This document shows, one piece after another, positions 1 to 6,912 of a stretch of DNA of 8,212 bases. The notes under the pieces are model-generated. The model was not told where the DNA came from, searched no databases, and was given only the letters and a program-made list of their open reading frames with translations. Made by a program: the position numbers and the translations under genes. Source of the stretch: Prevotellaceae bacterium (GTDB lineage: Bacteria; Bacteroidota; Bacteroidia; Bacteroidales; UBA932); assembly GCA_031285695.1 (NCBI GenBank), contig JAITVR010000032.1, forward strand, positions 1 through 8,212. The letters are read 5' to 3'. The stretch's first letter is position 1. Each line of letters opens with the position of its first letter.

Positions 1-2
1 AG

Positions 3-566
3 GGCACTTTCAACCCTACAACTATTTGGAACGTAGTGCTGGGCGGCATACCCGGCATAGCTATCGATGCCATATCGGGGGCAATATGGCAGTACAATTA
101 TCCCTCGGTTCACGCAAAGTTAACGCCCGAAAACTACGTGCAGCCAGCAAAAAATCAAGTTCAACCAAGCAAGGTTGAAGCCGGCAAAAACAGCAAGCTA
201 AAAGTTGCCGTACTTGCTCCAACCGCCACAGCCGAAGTGCCCGAGAGCATAAAAAGTATTGTTTTGGAAGAGGTAAACAGCGCCGTTGCAAATGCCTTTG
301 GCTATACTACTTTAACAAGTGAGCCGACGAATAGCGCATCAACCGACATCAGCCAAGTCAGCACTTTTGGAAAAAAAATCGGTGCCGATAAAGTTGTCCT
401 CACCCACATTTCAAAGCTGGGCGATGCCTACCACGGTTCCTGCAAGCTCGTTGATGTTGCCACCTCCGGCATTGCCAGCCAAAAAACCGGCAAAACCGTT
501 TCCGGCGGCGCCAACATCGACGATGTTGTTATCGACATGGTGGTAACCATGCTGCGGCAGGATTAG
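3..566 (+). CDS. Partial protein with C-terminal CsgG/LpoB-like domain (5' end outside window)
   Basis: The frame is open to the left edge, so this is the last 187 residues of a longer protein. A GTG at 36 could be read as a start, but the codons before it (G-T-F-N-P-T-T-I-W-N-V) run smoothly into the protein and no stop precedes them, so a truncated gene is more likely. The visible part opens with a short glycine-rich hydrophobic stretch (LGGIPGIAIDAISGA), a pattern I associate with the ends of Bacteroidota envelope proteins of the PEGA-domain type. From about residue 63 the order beta-strand (KVAVLAP), helix, beta-strand, helix (FGKKIGADKVVLTHI), then a strand with KLVDVATSGIASQ resembles the CsgG/TolB-N/LpoB fold, which usually acts in the periplasm or at the outer membrane. 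The exact function is not recognised. It is closed by its own terminator and is probably not co-transcribed with the next gene. Confidence 0.8.
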   Translation, partial: GTFNPTTIWNVVLGGIPGIAIDAISGAIWQYNYPSVHAKLTPENYVQPAKNQVQPSKVEAGKNSKLKVAVLAPTATAEVPESIKSIVLEEVNSAVANAFGYTTLTSEPTNSASTDISQVSTFGKKIGADKVVLTHISKLGDAYHGSCKLVDVATSGIASQKTGKTVSGGANIDDVVIDMVVTMLRQD

Positions 567-590
567 CTTTGCTCCCATACAACTTCGCTA

Positions 591-619
591 AGCCGAATTT
601 GTAATTCGGCTTTTTATTT
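591..619 (+). terminator. Rho-independent terminator
   Basis: A perfect 9-bp stem (AGCCGAATT at 591-599 pairing with AATTCGGCT at 603-611) encloses a TGT loop and runs straight into a T-rich tail (611-619, TTTTTATTT). It lies 24 bases after the stop of the upstream gene. There is no T-tract on the other strand, so it should act only on rightward transcription. Confidence 0.88.
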
Positions 620-633
620 GTCAACTAAAAAAT

Positions 634-1770
634 ATGGAGTACTCCGAAATTTTCATTCCCGTTCCCTCGCACCTGCAAACCGCCAACGCCGCCCAGTCCG
701 CTGAGCGCATGGGCAACGCCATGAAGTTTGGCGTCAAAGGATTTGAGTGGGAGTGGCTTAGCGGCTTCAAAATAGCCTTAGTCGGCTTGCGCAAGAGCGG
801 CGCGCCCAACAGCTTTTCCGCCCTGCGCGAGGAGCTGTATGCGCTCTTCGCTCCGCAAAAAAACGTTCCCATCATTGACTTAGGCGATGTAGAGTTGACT
901 GATTCTGTGGGCGAAAAGGTGGCCTACGCCCTGCAGCGCATTTTTGCCGAAGGCGTTTTCCCCATCGTTTTTTCCGAAAACATGCACAACGCCGAGTGGG
1001 TCTATAACGCCGTAAAAGCGCAGCACAAAAACGTAGCCGCAACCTTCGTCCTTCCCCACGCCAACGTGGGCAGCGTACACGAGCCGCTGTGCAACGAAAA
1101 TCTTTTGGCGCACCTCATGGCCGATTATGGTCGCGAGCTCAGCACGCTCAACCTGCTTGGCTACCAAAACTACCTTACCTCGCCCACCGATGTAAAAATG
1201 TTAAACAAGCAGTATTGTGAGCTGCTGCGCTTAGGCGCCATTCGCGATAGCATACTTTGCGCCGAGCCGCTGCTGCGCGATGCCGACCTGCTCTGCGCCG
1301 GCCTCAACGCCGTGCGCCAGTGCGATGCGCCAGCTGCGGTCGAAGCCTCGCCCAACGGGCTGTACGCCGAAGAAATGTGCCGCCTGCTGCGCTACGCCTC
1401 CTTTTCCGACAAACTCAAAGCCTGCTACCTCGGCAGCTTTAACCTTGCCAACGACAACGCACAGCGGCAAACCGCCAAGCTCGCCGCCCAGCTCATTTGG
1501 CACGTAGCCGAAGGTTTTGCCTACCGCGTAGGCGATGAACCCGCCAAATCGCGCATGTGCCGCCGGCTGCGCGTACAAATGGGGCGCGGACAGCACATCT
1601 TGTTTTACCAAAGCAAAGCCACCGACCGCTGGTGGATGTCCGTCCCCGTTGACGGCACAGCAAATGAGCTTGCAATTCCCTGCCTGCGCGATGATTACGA
1701 CCGAGCAGCGCACGGCGAAATTCCCGACCGCTGGCTGTGGTTTTACAAAAAACTTTCGGCGCAAGCCTAA
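634..1770 (+). CDS. Arginase/formiminoglutamase-family protein, probably catalytically inactive
   Basis: The 378-residue product has the ureohydrolase layout. A central motif (NAVRQCDAPAA, 225-235) followed by PNGLYAEEMCRLLRYA and SDKLKACYLGSFN matches the SFDxDAxRxSDAPG region of Bacteroidota formimidoylglutamases. The C-terminal part (FYQSKATDRWWMSVP, then DDYDRAAHGEIPDRW, about 324-368) is an extension I associate with the Bacteroidota branch. Active family members bind two Mn ions through H, DxHxD and SxDxD residues. Here H118 and H142 remain, but the four aspartates align with L140, N144, G223 and N225, so hydrolase activity is doubtful. The ATG at 634 is the first after the terminator at 591-619, and no Shine-Dalgarno is seen. 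Arginase-family genes are, from memory, often found next to gldK in this phylum. A structural or regulatory role is possible but unproven. No signal peptide is visible, so it should be cytoplasmic. Confidence 0.88.
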   Translation: MEYSEIFIPVPSHLQTANAAQSAERMGNAMKFGVKGFEWEWLSGFKIALVGLRKSGAPNSFSALREELYALFAPQKNVPIIDLGDVELTDSVGEKVAYALQRIFAEGVFPIVFSENMHNAEWVYNAVKAQHKNVAATFVLPHANVGSVHEPLCNENLLAHLMADYGRELSTLNLLGYQNYLTSPTDVKMLNKQYCELLRLGAIRDSILCAEPLLRDADLLCAGLNAVRQCDAPAAVEASPNGLYAEEMCRLLRYASFSDKLKACYLGSFNLANDNAQRQTAKLAAQLIWHVAEGFAYRVGDEPAKSRMCRRLRVQMGRGQHILFYQSKATDRWWMSVPVDGTANELAIPCLRDDYDRAAHGEIPDRWLWFYKKLSAQA

Positions 1771-1831
1771 ACCAGCCCGTAAGCTGCTCATATTTTGAGT
1801 TGTTGGGTTAAATAACACTAAAGGTAGTCGT

Positions 1832-1860
1832 ATTGTTTTAAAAATATAGTTATCAACAAT
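1832..1860. repeat. Spaced inverted repeat upstream of the T9SS operon promoter (possible operator)
   Basis: ATTGTT (1832-1837) and its exact reverse complement AACAAT (1855-1860) are separated by 17 AT-rich bases and lie 21 bases before the candidate -7 box. The geometry could suit a dimeric regulator, but six-base arms in AT-rich DNA can arise by chance. No regulator is identified. Confidence 0.25.
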
Positions 1861-1880
1861 CGATGTCCGTAAACTTTGAG

Positions 1881-1888
1881 TAACTTTG
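1881..1888 (+). promoter_or_regulatory. Candidate Bacteroidota promoter (-7 box) for porP-gldKLMN
   Basis: TAACTTTG is an exact match to the Bacteroidota primary-sigma -7 element TAnnTTTG. It lies 45 bases before the porP start, in the only large spacer (163 bases) ahead of the T9SS cluster. A near-copy with one extra base (TAAACTTTG, 1870-1878) lies immediately upstream. I see no convincing -33 TTTG at the usual distance, so the promoter may be weak or activator-dependent. Transcription would begin near 1893-1896. Confidence 0.5.
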
Positions 1889-1933
1889 CTGTTAGCCAAA
1901 AAAACAGGTATGCACGAAAAGGCAGTTTGATAC

Positions 1934-2872
1934 ATGAAAAGCGTAATCTGCGTGGTAGTTTTTATCGTATGCGCGGCAAAGGTATTTGCGCAAAACGACA
2001 TGCAGCTCAGCCAGTACATGTTCAATCAGGTGCTTTTCAACCCCGCCTGCGCAGGCGGTGGCGATATGCTCGACGCACGCTACGTGCAGCGCATGCAGTA
2101 CATGGGTTTTGATGGCGCACCGTCAACTTGGGCGCTGGGAGTTACCTCGCCGTTCAAGTTGTTCAATGCCAAGCACGGCGTAACGGCTAAGTTTGGCGGC
2201 GAAAAAATAGGGAACTTTGACAATACGAACTTCAGCGCCGGATACGCCTACCGCCATCAGCTGCGGAGCGCAATGCTGAGCGTTGGATTTTCCATCGGAG
2301 GGCTGTCATACAAGCTCAACTCTCCTTCGGAATGGGGCTCGTACGCCGATGACCCCGCTGTTCCGCAGCGCGAGGAGTCGGCAAGCACAGGCTTCGATGT
2401 AGGCATGGGCGCGTTTTACGATAGGGGCGATTTTTACGTGGGATTTTCCTGCGCGCACCTCAACCAACCGCGCGTGCTTACGGTGGACAACGGCAGTAAA
2501 ACGTTTGCCATAAGGCGAACGTTTTACCTCAACGGCGGCTACCGCTGGCAAAGCCCCAACGAGCGCTGGGAGCTTAGCCCCACGGCGCTGCTTATGCTGA
2601 CGGCCCTTGCCAAGCCGCAGCTGGGAGTGGGCGCAAACGCAACGTTTGCCAAGCGCTACTGGGGCGGTCTTTCGTACCGCATAGGCGATGCGCTGGGCGT
2701 GTTGGGAGGAATGACGGTAAGCGAGGCTTTTAAGTTGGGAGTAGCCTACGAGTATTCGCTGTCGAAGTTGATAGCGACGAATAAGGGAAATATGGAGATT
2801 TTTGTTTCGTACTCATTTGAGTTGAAATTTGCAAAAAAAGTAAAAAAGTACAAGAGTATTAGGTTTTTATAA
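1934..2872 (+). CDS. porP: PorP/SprF-family type IX secretion outer-membrane protein
   Basis: The 312-residue product begins with a signal peptide (hydrophobic core about residues 4-15, likely cut after VFA, before Q20). The mature N-terminus QLSQYMFNQVLFNPACAGG (24-42) is the signature of the PorP/SprF family. The rest is a series of amphipathic beta-strands rich in Gly and aromatic residues (for example HGVTAKFGGEKIGNFDNTNF, then SAGYAYRHQLRSAMLSVGFSIGG), as expected for an outer-membrane beta-barrel. The C-terminus YKSIRFL is also typical. Family members are needed for T9SS secretion or for attaching particular secreted adhesins at the surface. The ATG at 1934 is chosen because it directly precedes the signal peptide; an in-frame ATG at 1910 is closed by TGA at 1928. 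Only 12 bases separate it from gldK, so it is probably the first gene of the operon. PorP-type paralogs are common, and SprF is an equally valid name. Confidence 0.93.
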   Translation: MKSVICVVVFIVCAAKVFAQNDMQLSQYMFNQVLFNPACAGGGDMLDARYVQRMQYMGFDGAPSTWALGVTSPFKLFNAKHGVTAKFGGEKIGNFDNTNFSAGYAYRHQLRSAMLSVGFSIGGLSYKLNSPSEWGSYADDPAVPQREESASTGFDVGMGAFYDRGDFYVGFSCAHLNQPRVLTVDNGSKTFAIRRTFYLNGGYRWQSPNERWELSPTALLMLTALAKPQLGVGANATFAKRYWGGLSYRIGDALGVLGGMTVSEAFKLGVAYEYSLSKLIATNKGNMEIFVSYSFELKFAKKVKKYKSIRFL

Positions 2873-2884
2873 GCGCATAAATTC

Positions 2885-4201
2885 ATGTGGTTTACAAAAA
2901 AGAAAATTAAAGTTGCCTTCGGTGTACTTACCGTGGCAATACTTGGAACCTCTGCCGATATTGGCGGGGAGCTAATTGGTGTGCAGGGACGCGGCTTGAA
3001 GCAGCGGGAAATTCCGCCCTTTGGCATGGTGCTCATTCCGCAGGGTAGCTTCAACATGGGCATGAATGACCAGGACGCTATCTTTGCCATGAACGCCAAT
3101 ACCAAAACCGTGTCGCTCGACGCTTTTTGGATTGACCAAACGGAGATTACCAACAACGAGTACCGACAGTTTGTGCAGTACGTGTACGACTCCATTTCAC
3201 GCCGCCTGCTGGGCGAGCAGTTCGATGAGTTCCTCATTGTTGAGGACATGATGGGCAACCCTATTGAACCGCCCTTGCTCAACTGGGAACCTAAGGTTGA
3301 CCTAAGAAATTCGGACTACATTGATATTCTGAATGCGCTGTATATTCCACCCTCAAGGGGATTGGAAAAGAGGCTTAATGCAGGCAAGTTGGTGTACGGT
3401 TACACGTGGATAGACTACAATCGCTTGGCGGGTCGTGGTGGAATAACCACCAGCAGCAACCAAAACCAAAATGACTCCATAGTTATTGGTAATAATTTAG
3501 AGGATAATATAGTAGAGGAATCTGTGCCCATTTATCCCGACACTATGACCTGGCTGCGCGACTTTGACTTTTCGTACAACGAGCCCTTTGCGTTCCGCTA
3601 CTACACGCACCCTGCCTACGATGATTATCCTGTGGTGGGTGTAAACTGGAAGCAGGCCAAGGCTTTTTGCCATTGGCGCACGCAAATGATGCAAGAATAT
3701 AGCTTGAAAAACAAGCGCTTTGTTCCTCATGAATACCGGTTGCCAACCGAGTCGGAGTGGGAGTACGCAGCGCGCGGAGGTCTTGACCAGCAAATGTACC
3801 CCTGGGGCGGCCCTTATACCTACAACAAGCAGGGTTGCTACTTGGCAAACTTCCTTCCGCAGCGTGCGCGCTACGGAATTGACGGCGGCGCACGAACGCT
3901 ACCGGTGGGCAGTTACCAGCCTAACGACTACGGCTTGTTTGACATGGCAGGTAACGTGGCAGAGTGGACAGGAAGCACATACGATGAGCAGGCGTACAAC
4001 TTTGTGAATGACATGAACCCCGATTACAGCTACGATGCTCGTGAAGGCGACCCCTTGGCTATGAAGCGCAAAACGCTTAAGGGTGGCTCGTGGAAAGACA
4101 TTGCCTACTTCTTGCAGTGTGGCGCTCGCACGTTTGAATATCAGGATACCAGCAAGTCGTACATTGGCTTTAGGTGCGTGCGCTCGTACTTGGGACGCTA
4201 A
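2885..4201 (+). CDS. gldK: T9SS ring-complex protein GldK/PorK (SUMF1/FGE-like domain)
   Basis: The 438-residue product carries a formylglycine-generating-enzyme-like domain from about residue 45 to the end. Landmarks are FGMVLIPQGSFNMG (46-59), IDQTEITNNEYRQFV (83-97), the YPVVGVNWKQAKAFCHWR stretch (248-265), YRLPTESEWEYAARGG (284-299), DMAGNVAEWTGSTYD (353-367), LKGGSW (398-403) and GFRCVRS (428-434). The LKGGSW region has a single Cys (412) instead of the catalytic pair of true FGE enzymes, so the role is structural. GldK forms, with GldN, the periplasmic ring under the outer membrane and is normally a lipoprotein. Here the N-terminus (KKKIKVAFGVLTVAILGTSADIGG) has a basic and hydrophobic signal region but no cysteine before residue 262. 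An in-frame stop at 2879-2881, two codons upstream, rules out a longer form. An Asn/Gln-rich loop at 187-213 precedes the conserved VPIYPDTMTWLRDFDFSYNEP. Confidence 0.95.
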   Translation: MWFTKKKIKVAFGVLTVAILGTSADIGGELIGVQGRGLKQREIPPFGMVLIPQGSFNMGMNDQDAIFAMNANTKTVSLDAFWIDQTEITNNEYRQFVQYVYDSISRRLLGEQFDEFLIVEDMMGNPIEPPLLNWEPKVDLRNSDYIDILNALYIPPSRGLEKRLNAGKLVYGYTWIDYNRLAGRGGITTSSNQNQNDSIVIGNNLEDNIVEESVPIYPDTMTWLRDFDFSYNEPFAFRYYTHPAYDDYPVVGVNWKQAKAFCHWRTQMMQEYSLKNKRFVPHEYRLPTESEWEYAARGGLDQQMYPWGGPYTYNKQGCYLANFLPQRARYGIDGGARTLPVGSYQPNDYGLFDMAGNVAEWTGSTYDEQAYNFVNDMNPDYSYDAREGDPLAMKRKTLKGGSWKDIAYFLQCGARTFEYQDTSKSYIGFRCVRSYLGR

Positions 4202-4259
4202 TTTTGTCCGTTTTTTTAGTAAAAAGAAAGCATAACTTTTCATTTATAAGTTAACCGGT

Positions 4260-5300
4260 ATGGCGAATTTTACAGAAACTGTGAGTTGGAAAAAGTTTAT
4301 GGCTAAGCTCTACGGCTTAGGTGCGGCCATTGTGATTGTGGGCGCGCTGTTTAAGCTACAGCACTGGCCGGGCGCGGGCATTATGCTTACAATAGGCATG
4401 TCGGTTGAGGCCGTTATCTTTATTTTCTCAGCCTTTGAGCCGCTTCCGCACCCCGACCCGCATTGGGAAATTGTATATCCCGAGTTAGCCTCCGGATTTC
4501 CGGCAGGTTACAAGGCTGGTCATGATGGTAACGCTCATGGTGGTTCTGCAAAAAAAAGCGCACCTGCAGTGCAGCAAGCCGTGGTAACCGATGGCAGCTC
4601 ATCTGTGCTGGCAGCCGTTGGGGGAATTGACCTTAGCGGAGTGGACACCAAAGGTTTGGCCGCAGGCTTAAATAAGTTAAGTGAAACCACGAGCAAGTTG
4701 AGCGACCTTTCTACGGCAGTGGCATCGGCTAATGTGCTGGCCGAAAAAATGCAGCAGGCATCAACTTCGGTAGCCAACCTTACGCAGTCCTACGATAGCT
4801 CCTCGCAGGTGCTTTCGGAGTCCATGAATATTTTGTCCGATAGCTACCAAGGCGCGGCCAAATCTATCAGCGAATCGGGCAAGCAGGTAGGCGAAAATGT
4901 GAACAAAACCGGCAAGCAAATGGTTGATGTAATATCGGCCGCGTCGGAAAGTTTTGCCACCACCTTTGCACTCATTGACCAAGAGGTAAAAAGCAACTTG
5001 GACAGCATAAAAAGCAACGGCGGCAGCTACGACAAGCAGGTGGAGGCGCTGAATAAGAACATGACTGCGCTCAACACGGTGTATGAATTGCAGGTACAGG
5101 AAGCATCGAAGTACCACAAAAACAACACGCAAATGGGTGAGCAGCTAACCAAGTTGGTGGAAGATTTGCAGCGCTCGGCAGAGGAAAATCAAACTTTCCG
5201 CAAGGGCATTGCGCACCTCAACGAAAGCATTGCAGAGCTCAACAACATTTACGGCAACATGCTGTCGGCAGTGCAAACGGCCACCAAAAAGAGAGCGTAA
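4260..5300 (+). CDS. gldL: T9SS motor protein GldL/PorL
   Basis: This is the stator-like inner-membrane subunit of the T9SS motor, which with GldM converts the proton gradient into work. The first 60 residues hold the two family transmembrane helices: about 17-31 (LYGLGAAIVIVGALF) followed by KLQHWPGA, then about 39-59 (AGIMLTIGMSVEAVIFIFSAF). The buried glutamates E50 and E60, and K32/H35, appear to correspond to E49, E59, K27 and H30, described as functionally important in Flavobacterium johnsoniae GldL; the intervening loop is about four residues shorter here. A His/Pro-rich stretch (PHPDPHWEIVYPEL, 63-76) and a flexible linker lead to a long Ser/Thr/Lys-rich predicted coiled-coil cytoplasmic domain (about 110-340). 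It ends with the conserved ELNNIYGNMLSAV. At 346 residues it is longer than the F. johnsoniae (about 215) and Porphyromonas (about 309) proteins, the excess lying in the coiled coil. The start at 4260 is fixed by the family N-terminus. Confidence 0.96.
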   Translation: MANFTETVSWKKFMAKLYGLGAAIVIVGALFKLQHWPGAGIMLTIGMSVEAVIFIFSAFEPLPHPDPHWEIVYPELASGFPAGYKAGHDGNAHGGSAKKSAPAVQQAVVTDGSSSVLAAVGGIDLSGVDTKGLAAGLNKLSETTSKLSDLSTAVASANVLAEKMQQASTSVANLTQSYDSSSQVLSESMNILSDSYQGAAKSISESGKQVGENVNKTGKQMVDVISAASESFATTFALIDQEVKSNLDSIKSNGGSYDKQVEALNKNMTALNTVYELQVQEASKYHKNNTQMGEQLTKLVEDLQRSAEENQTFRKGIAHLNESIAELNNIYGNMLSAVQTATKKRA

Positions 5301-5357
5301 CGTTTTTTTTGTTTAGACAACAAGATTTTTTAACCGCACAAAACGGTATATTCAACA

Positions 5358-6899
5358 ATGAGTGGAGGAGGAAAAGAAACCCCGAGGCAGAAGATGATTG
5401 GCATGATGTATTTGGTGCTAACAGCAATGTTGGCAATGAATGTGTCGGCCGAAGTCTTAAACGCCTTCAAGTTGTTTGAAGTGGGCTTGTCGCAAACCGT
5501 AAGAACGTTTGGCGAAAAAAATAATACCACCGAAAGCGCCTTTCACACAGCTCACGCCGAAAATAAAGAGCGCGTTGGGCCGTGGTTGGATAAGGCCATG
5601 AAGGTACGCTCTTTGACCAAAGATTTTGTGGCCTACGTGGAAACCTTAAAGGTAGAGTTGGTAAAGCTAGCCGATGGCCCCGAGGCAATAGCGATAGAAA
5701 ACGAAGCAGTCAACGGCGACCTTATTATTAATGTTTCCTCTACCGAGCCAAGCAGCCGCTTCATGGTAGAAATGCGCAAGGGCTTGGAGCTAAAAGGAAA
5801 AATAGGCGACTACAAGCAGCAAATGCTGTCAATGGTTAACGGTTCGGCAGAAGGAATAAAAGCCAACCTGCAAAAAACAATGCCCACCGACGAGGTAAAA
5901 TCGGCGCACAGCGCACCACGGCCTTGGGAAATAGGTACATTCACCGACCTTCCGGTAATAGCGGCAGTGCCCTTGCTTACCAAAATTCAGGTAGATGCAA
6001 TGACCATAGAGGCCGACATGATGAACTACCTGCTTGCGCAGGCCGATGTGGGCACAGTAAAAATTGACAACTTCGACCCGGTGGTGCAATCCGTATCGGA
6101 TTACGTGCTAAAGGGCGGGCATTTTGAGGCAAAAATATTTTTGGCAGCATCGGACAGGTCGCTGCAGCCAAGCATTGTGGTAAATGGGCAGTCGCTGAGA
6201 ACGCTCGAAGGCAAGGCCATGTACAAGGTGCCTGCCAACAGCGTAGGCGAGCAAACCATAAGCGGAAGAATAACGCTCAACGGAAAGCCCTACCCTTTTA
6301 CCTACAACTACATGGTGGCCGAACCCAACGTGGTGGTTTCGCCTTCGAAAATGAACGTATTTTACCGCGGAGTTGAAAACCCGGTTGACGTGTCGGCGGC
6401 AGGCGTTCCCGACAATAAGGTGCAGGTAAGCGCCACCAACGGCAACTTGCGCAGGGTAGCAGGCGGCTACATGATTGTTCCCGGCGATGGCAACACCTGC
6501 GATGTGAGCGTGATAGCCGAAATAAACGGCGTGAGAACGAACATGGGAAAGAAAACGTTTCGCGTAAAAAGCGTACCGCCACCCACGCCCGAAATGGACG
6601 GTGTGCAGGGAAAAACGGCTACAAGAGCGCAGCTGTCGGCAGCGCAGGGCATAAGAGCTATTATGCCGCGTGATTTTGATTTTGACTTGAAGTTTACCAT
6701 AAAATCGTTTACCGTTTTTGCCGTAGTTGACGGATATGCGCGTGAAGCAACATCAACGGGCATGATGTTTACCGAAAATCAACGGCAAATTATAAGCAAA
6801 ATTGAAAGAAATCAGCGCTTAGGCATTACCGACATAAAGGCAGTGGGTCCCGATGGCAGAACAGTTGACCTGCAGGACTTGAGTATAAAAGTAAGATAA
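5358..6899 (+). CDS. gldM: T9SS motor/periplasmic shaft protein GldM/PorM
   Basis: GldM is a dimer anchored by one N-terminal helix in the GldL ring, with a long periplasmic shaft that contacts the GldK-GldN ring. The 513-residue length is typical of the family. The N-terminus SGGGKETPRQKMIGMMYLVL is diagnostic, and R10 matches the conserved arginine (R9 in F. johnsoniae) at the membrane entry. The transmembrane helix is about residues 13-31. The periplasmic part fits the four-domain GldM architecture: a helical D1 (about 35-225, with the conserved WEIGTFTDLPVIAAVPLLTKIQVD region), then beta-rich D2 (about 226-315), D3 (about 320-405, beginning VVVSPSKMNVFYRGVENPVDV) and D4 (about 406-513, ending DIKAVGPDGRTVDLQDLSIKV). 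It contains only one cysteine (C381). It follows gldL by 57 bases and precedes gldN by 13. Confidence 0.97.
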   Translation: MSGGGKETPRQKMIGMMYLVLTAMLAMNVSAEVLNAFKLFEVGLSQTVRTFGEKNNTTESAFHTAHAENKERVGPWLDKAMKVRSLTKDFVAYVETLKVELVKLADGPEAIAIENEAVNGDLIINVSSTEPSSRFMVEMRKGLELKGKIGDYKQQMLSMVNGSAEGIKANLQKTMPTDEVKSAHSAPRPWEIGTFTDLPVIAAVPLLTKIQVDAMTIEADMMNYLLAQADVGTVKIDNFDPVVQSVSDYVLKGGHFEAKIFLAASDRSLQPSIVVNGQSLRTLEGKAMYKVPANSVGEQTISGRITLNGKPYPFTYNYMVAEPNVVVSPSKMNVFYRGVENPVDVSAAGVPDNKVQVSATNGNLRRVAGGYMIVPGDGNTCDVSVIAEINGVRTNMGKKTFRVKSVPPPTPEMDGVQGKTATRAQLSAAQGIRAIMPRDFDFDLKFTIKSFTVFAVVDGYAREATSTGMMFTENQRQIISKIERNQRLGITDIKAVGPDGRTVDLQDLSIKVR

Positions 6900-6912
6900 C
6901 ACATACAATCCT

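Noticed and set aside
1231..2025. 264-codon open frame on the minus strand across the arginase-family gene and the porP leader
   Set aside because: It is antisense to a recognised gene and runs through the operon promoter region. The product has no recognisable domain and looks like a by-product of the codon bias of the real gene.
2746..3282. 178-codon open frame on the minus strand over the porP-gldK junction
   Set aside because: It overlaps two identified genes; the Ser/Pro/Cys-rich composition is typical of a shadow translation.
3434..3450. Hairpin TGGTGG-AATAA-CCACCA inside gldK
   Set aside because: It lies within a coding region, has a short stem and no T-tract, and encodes ordinary Gly/Thr codons.
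4233..4253. Small dyad TAACTT/AAGTTA and a TAACTTTT near-match to a -7 box before gldL
   Set aside because: The stem is only 6 AT-rich pairs with a 9-base loop, the box is imperfect and no -33 element is spaced correctly, so an internal promoter is not supported.
5331..5347. ACCG...CGGT dyad before gldM
   Set aside because: It has only four base pairs and no T-tract afterwards; chance is sufficient.
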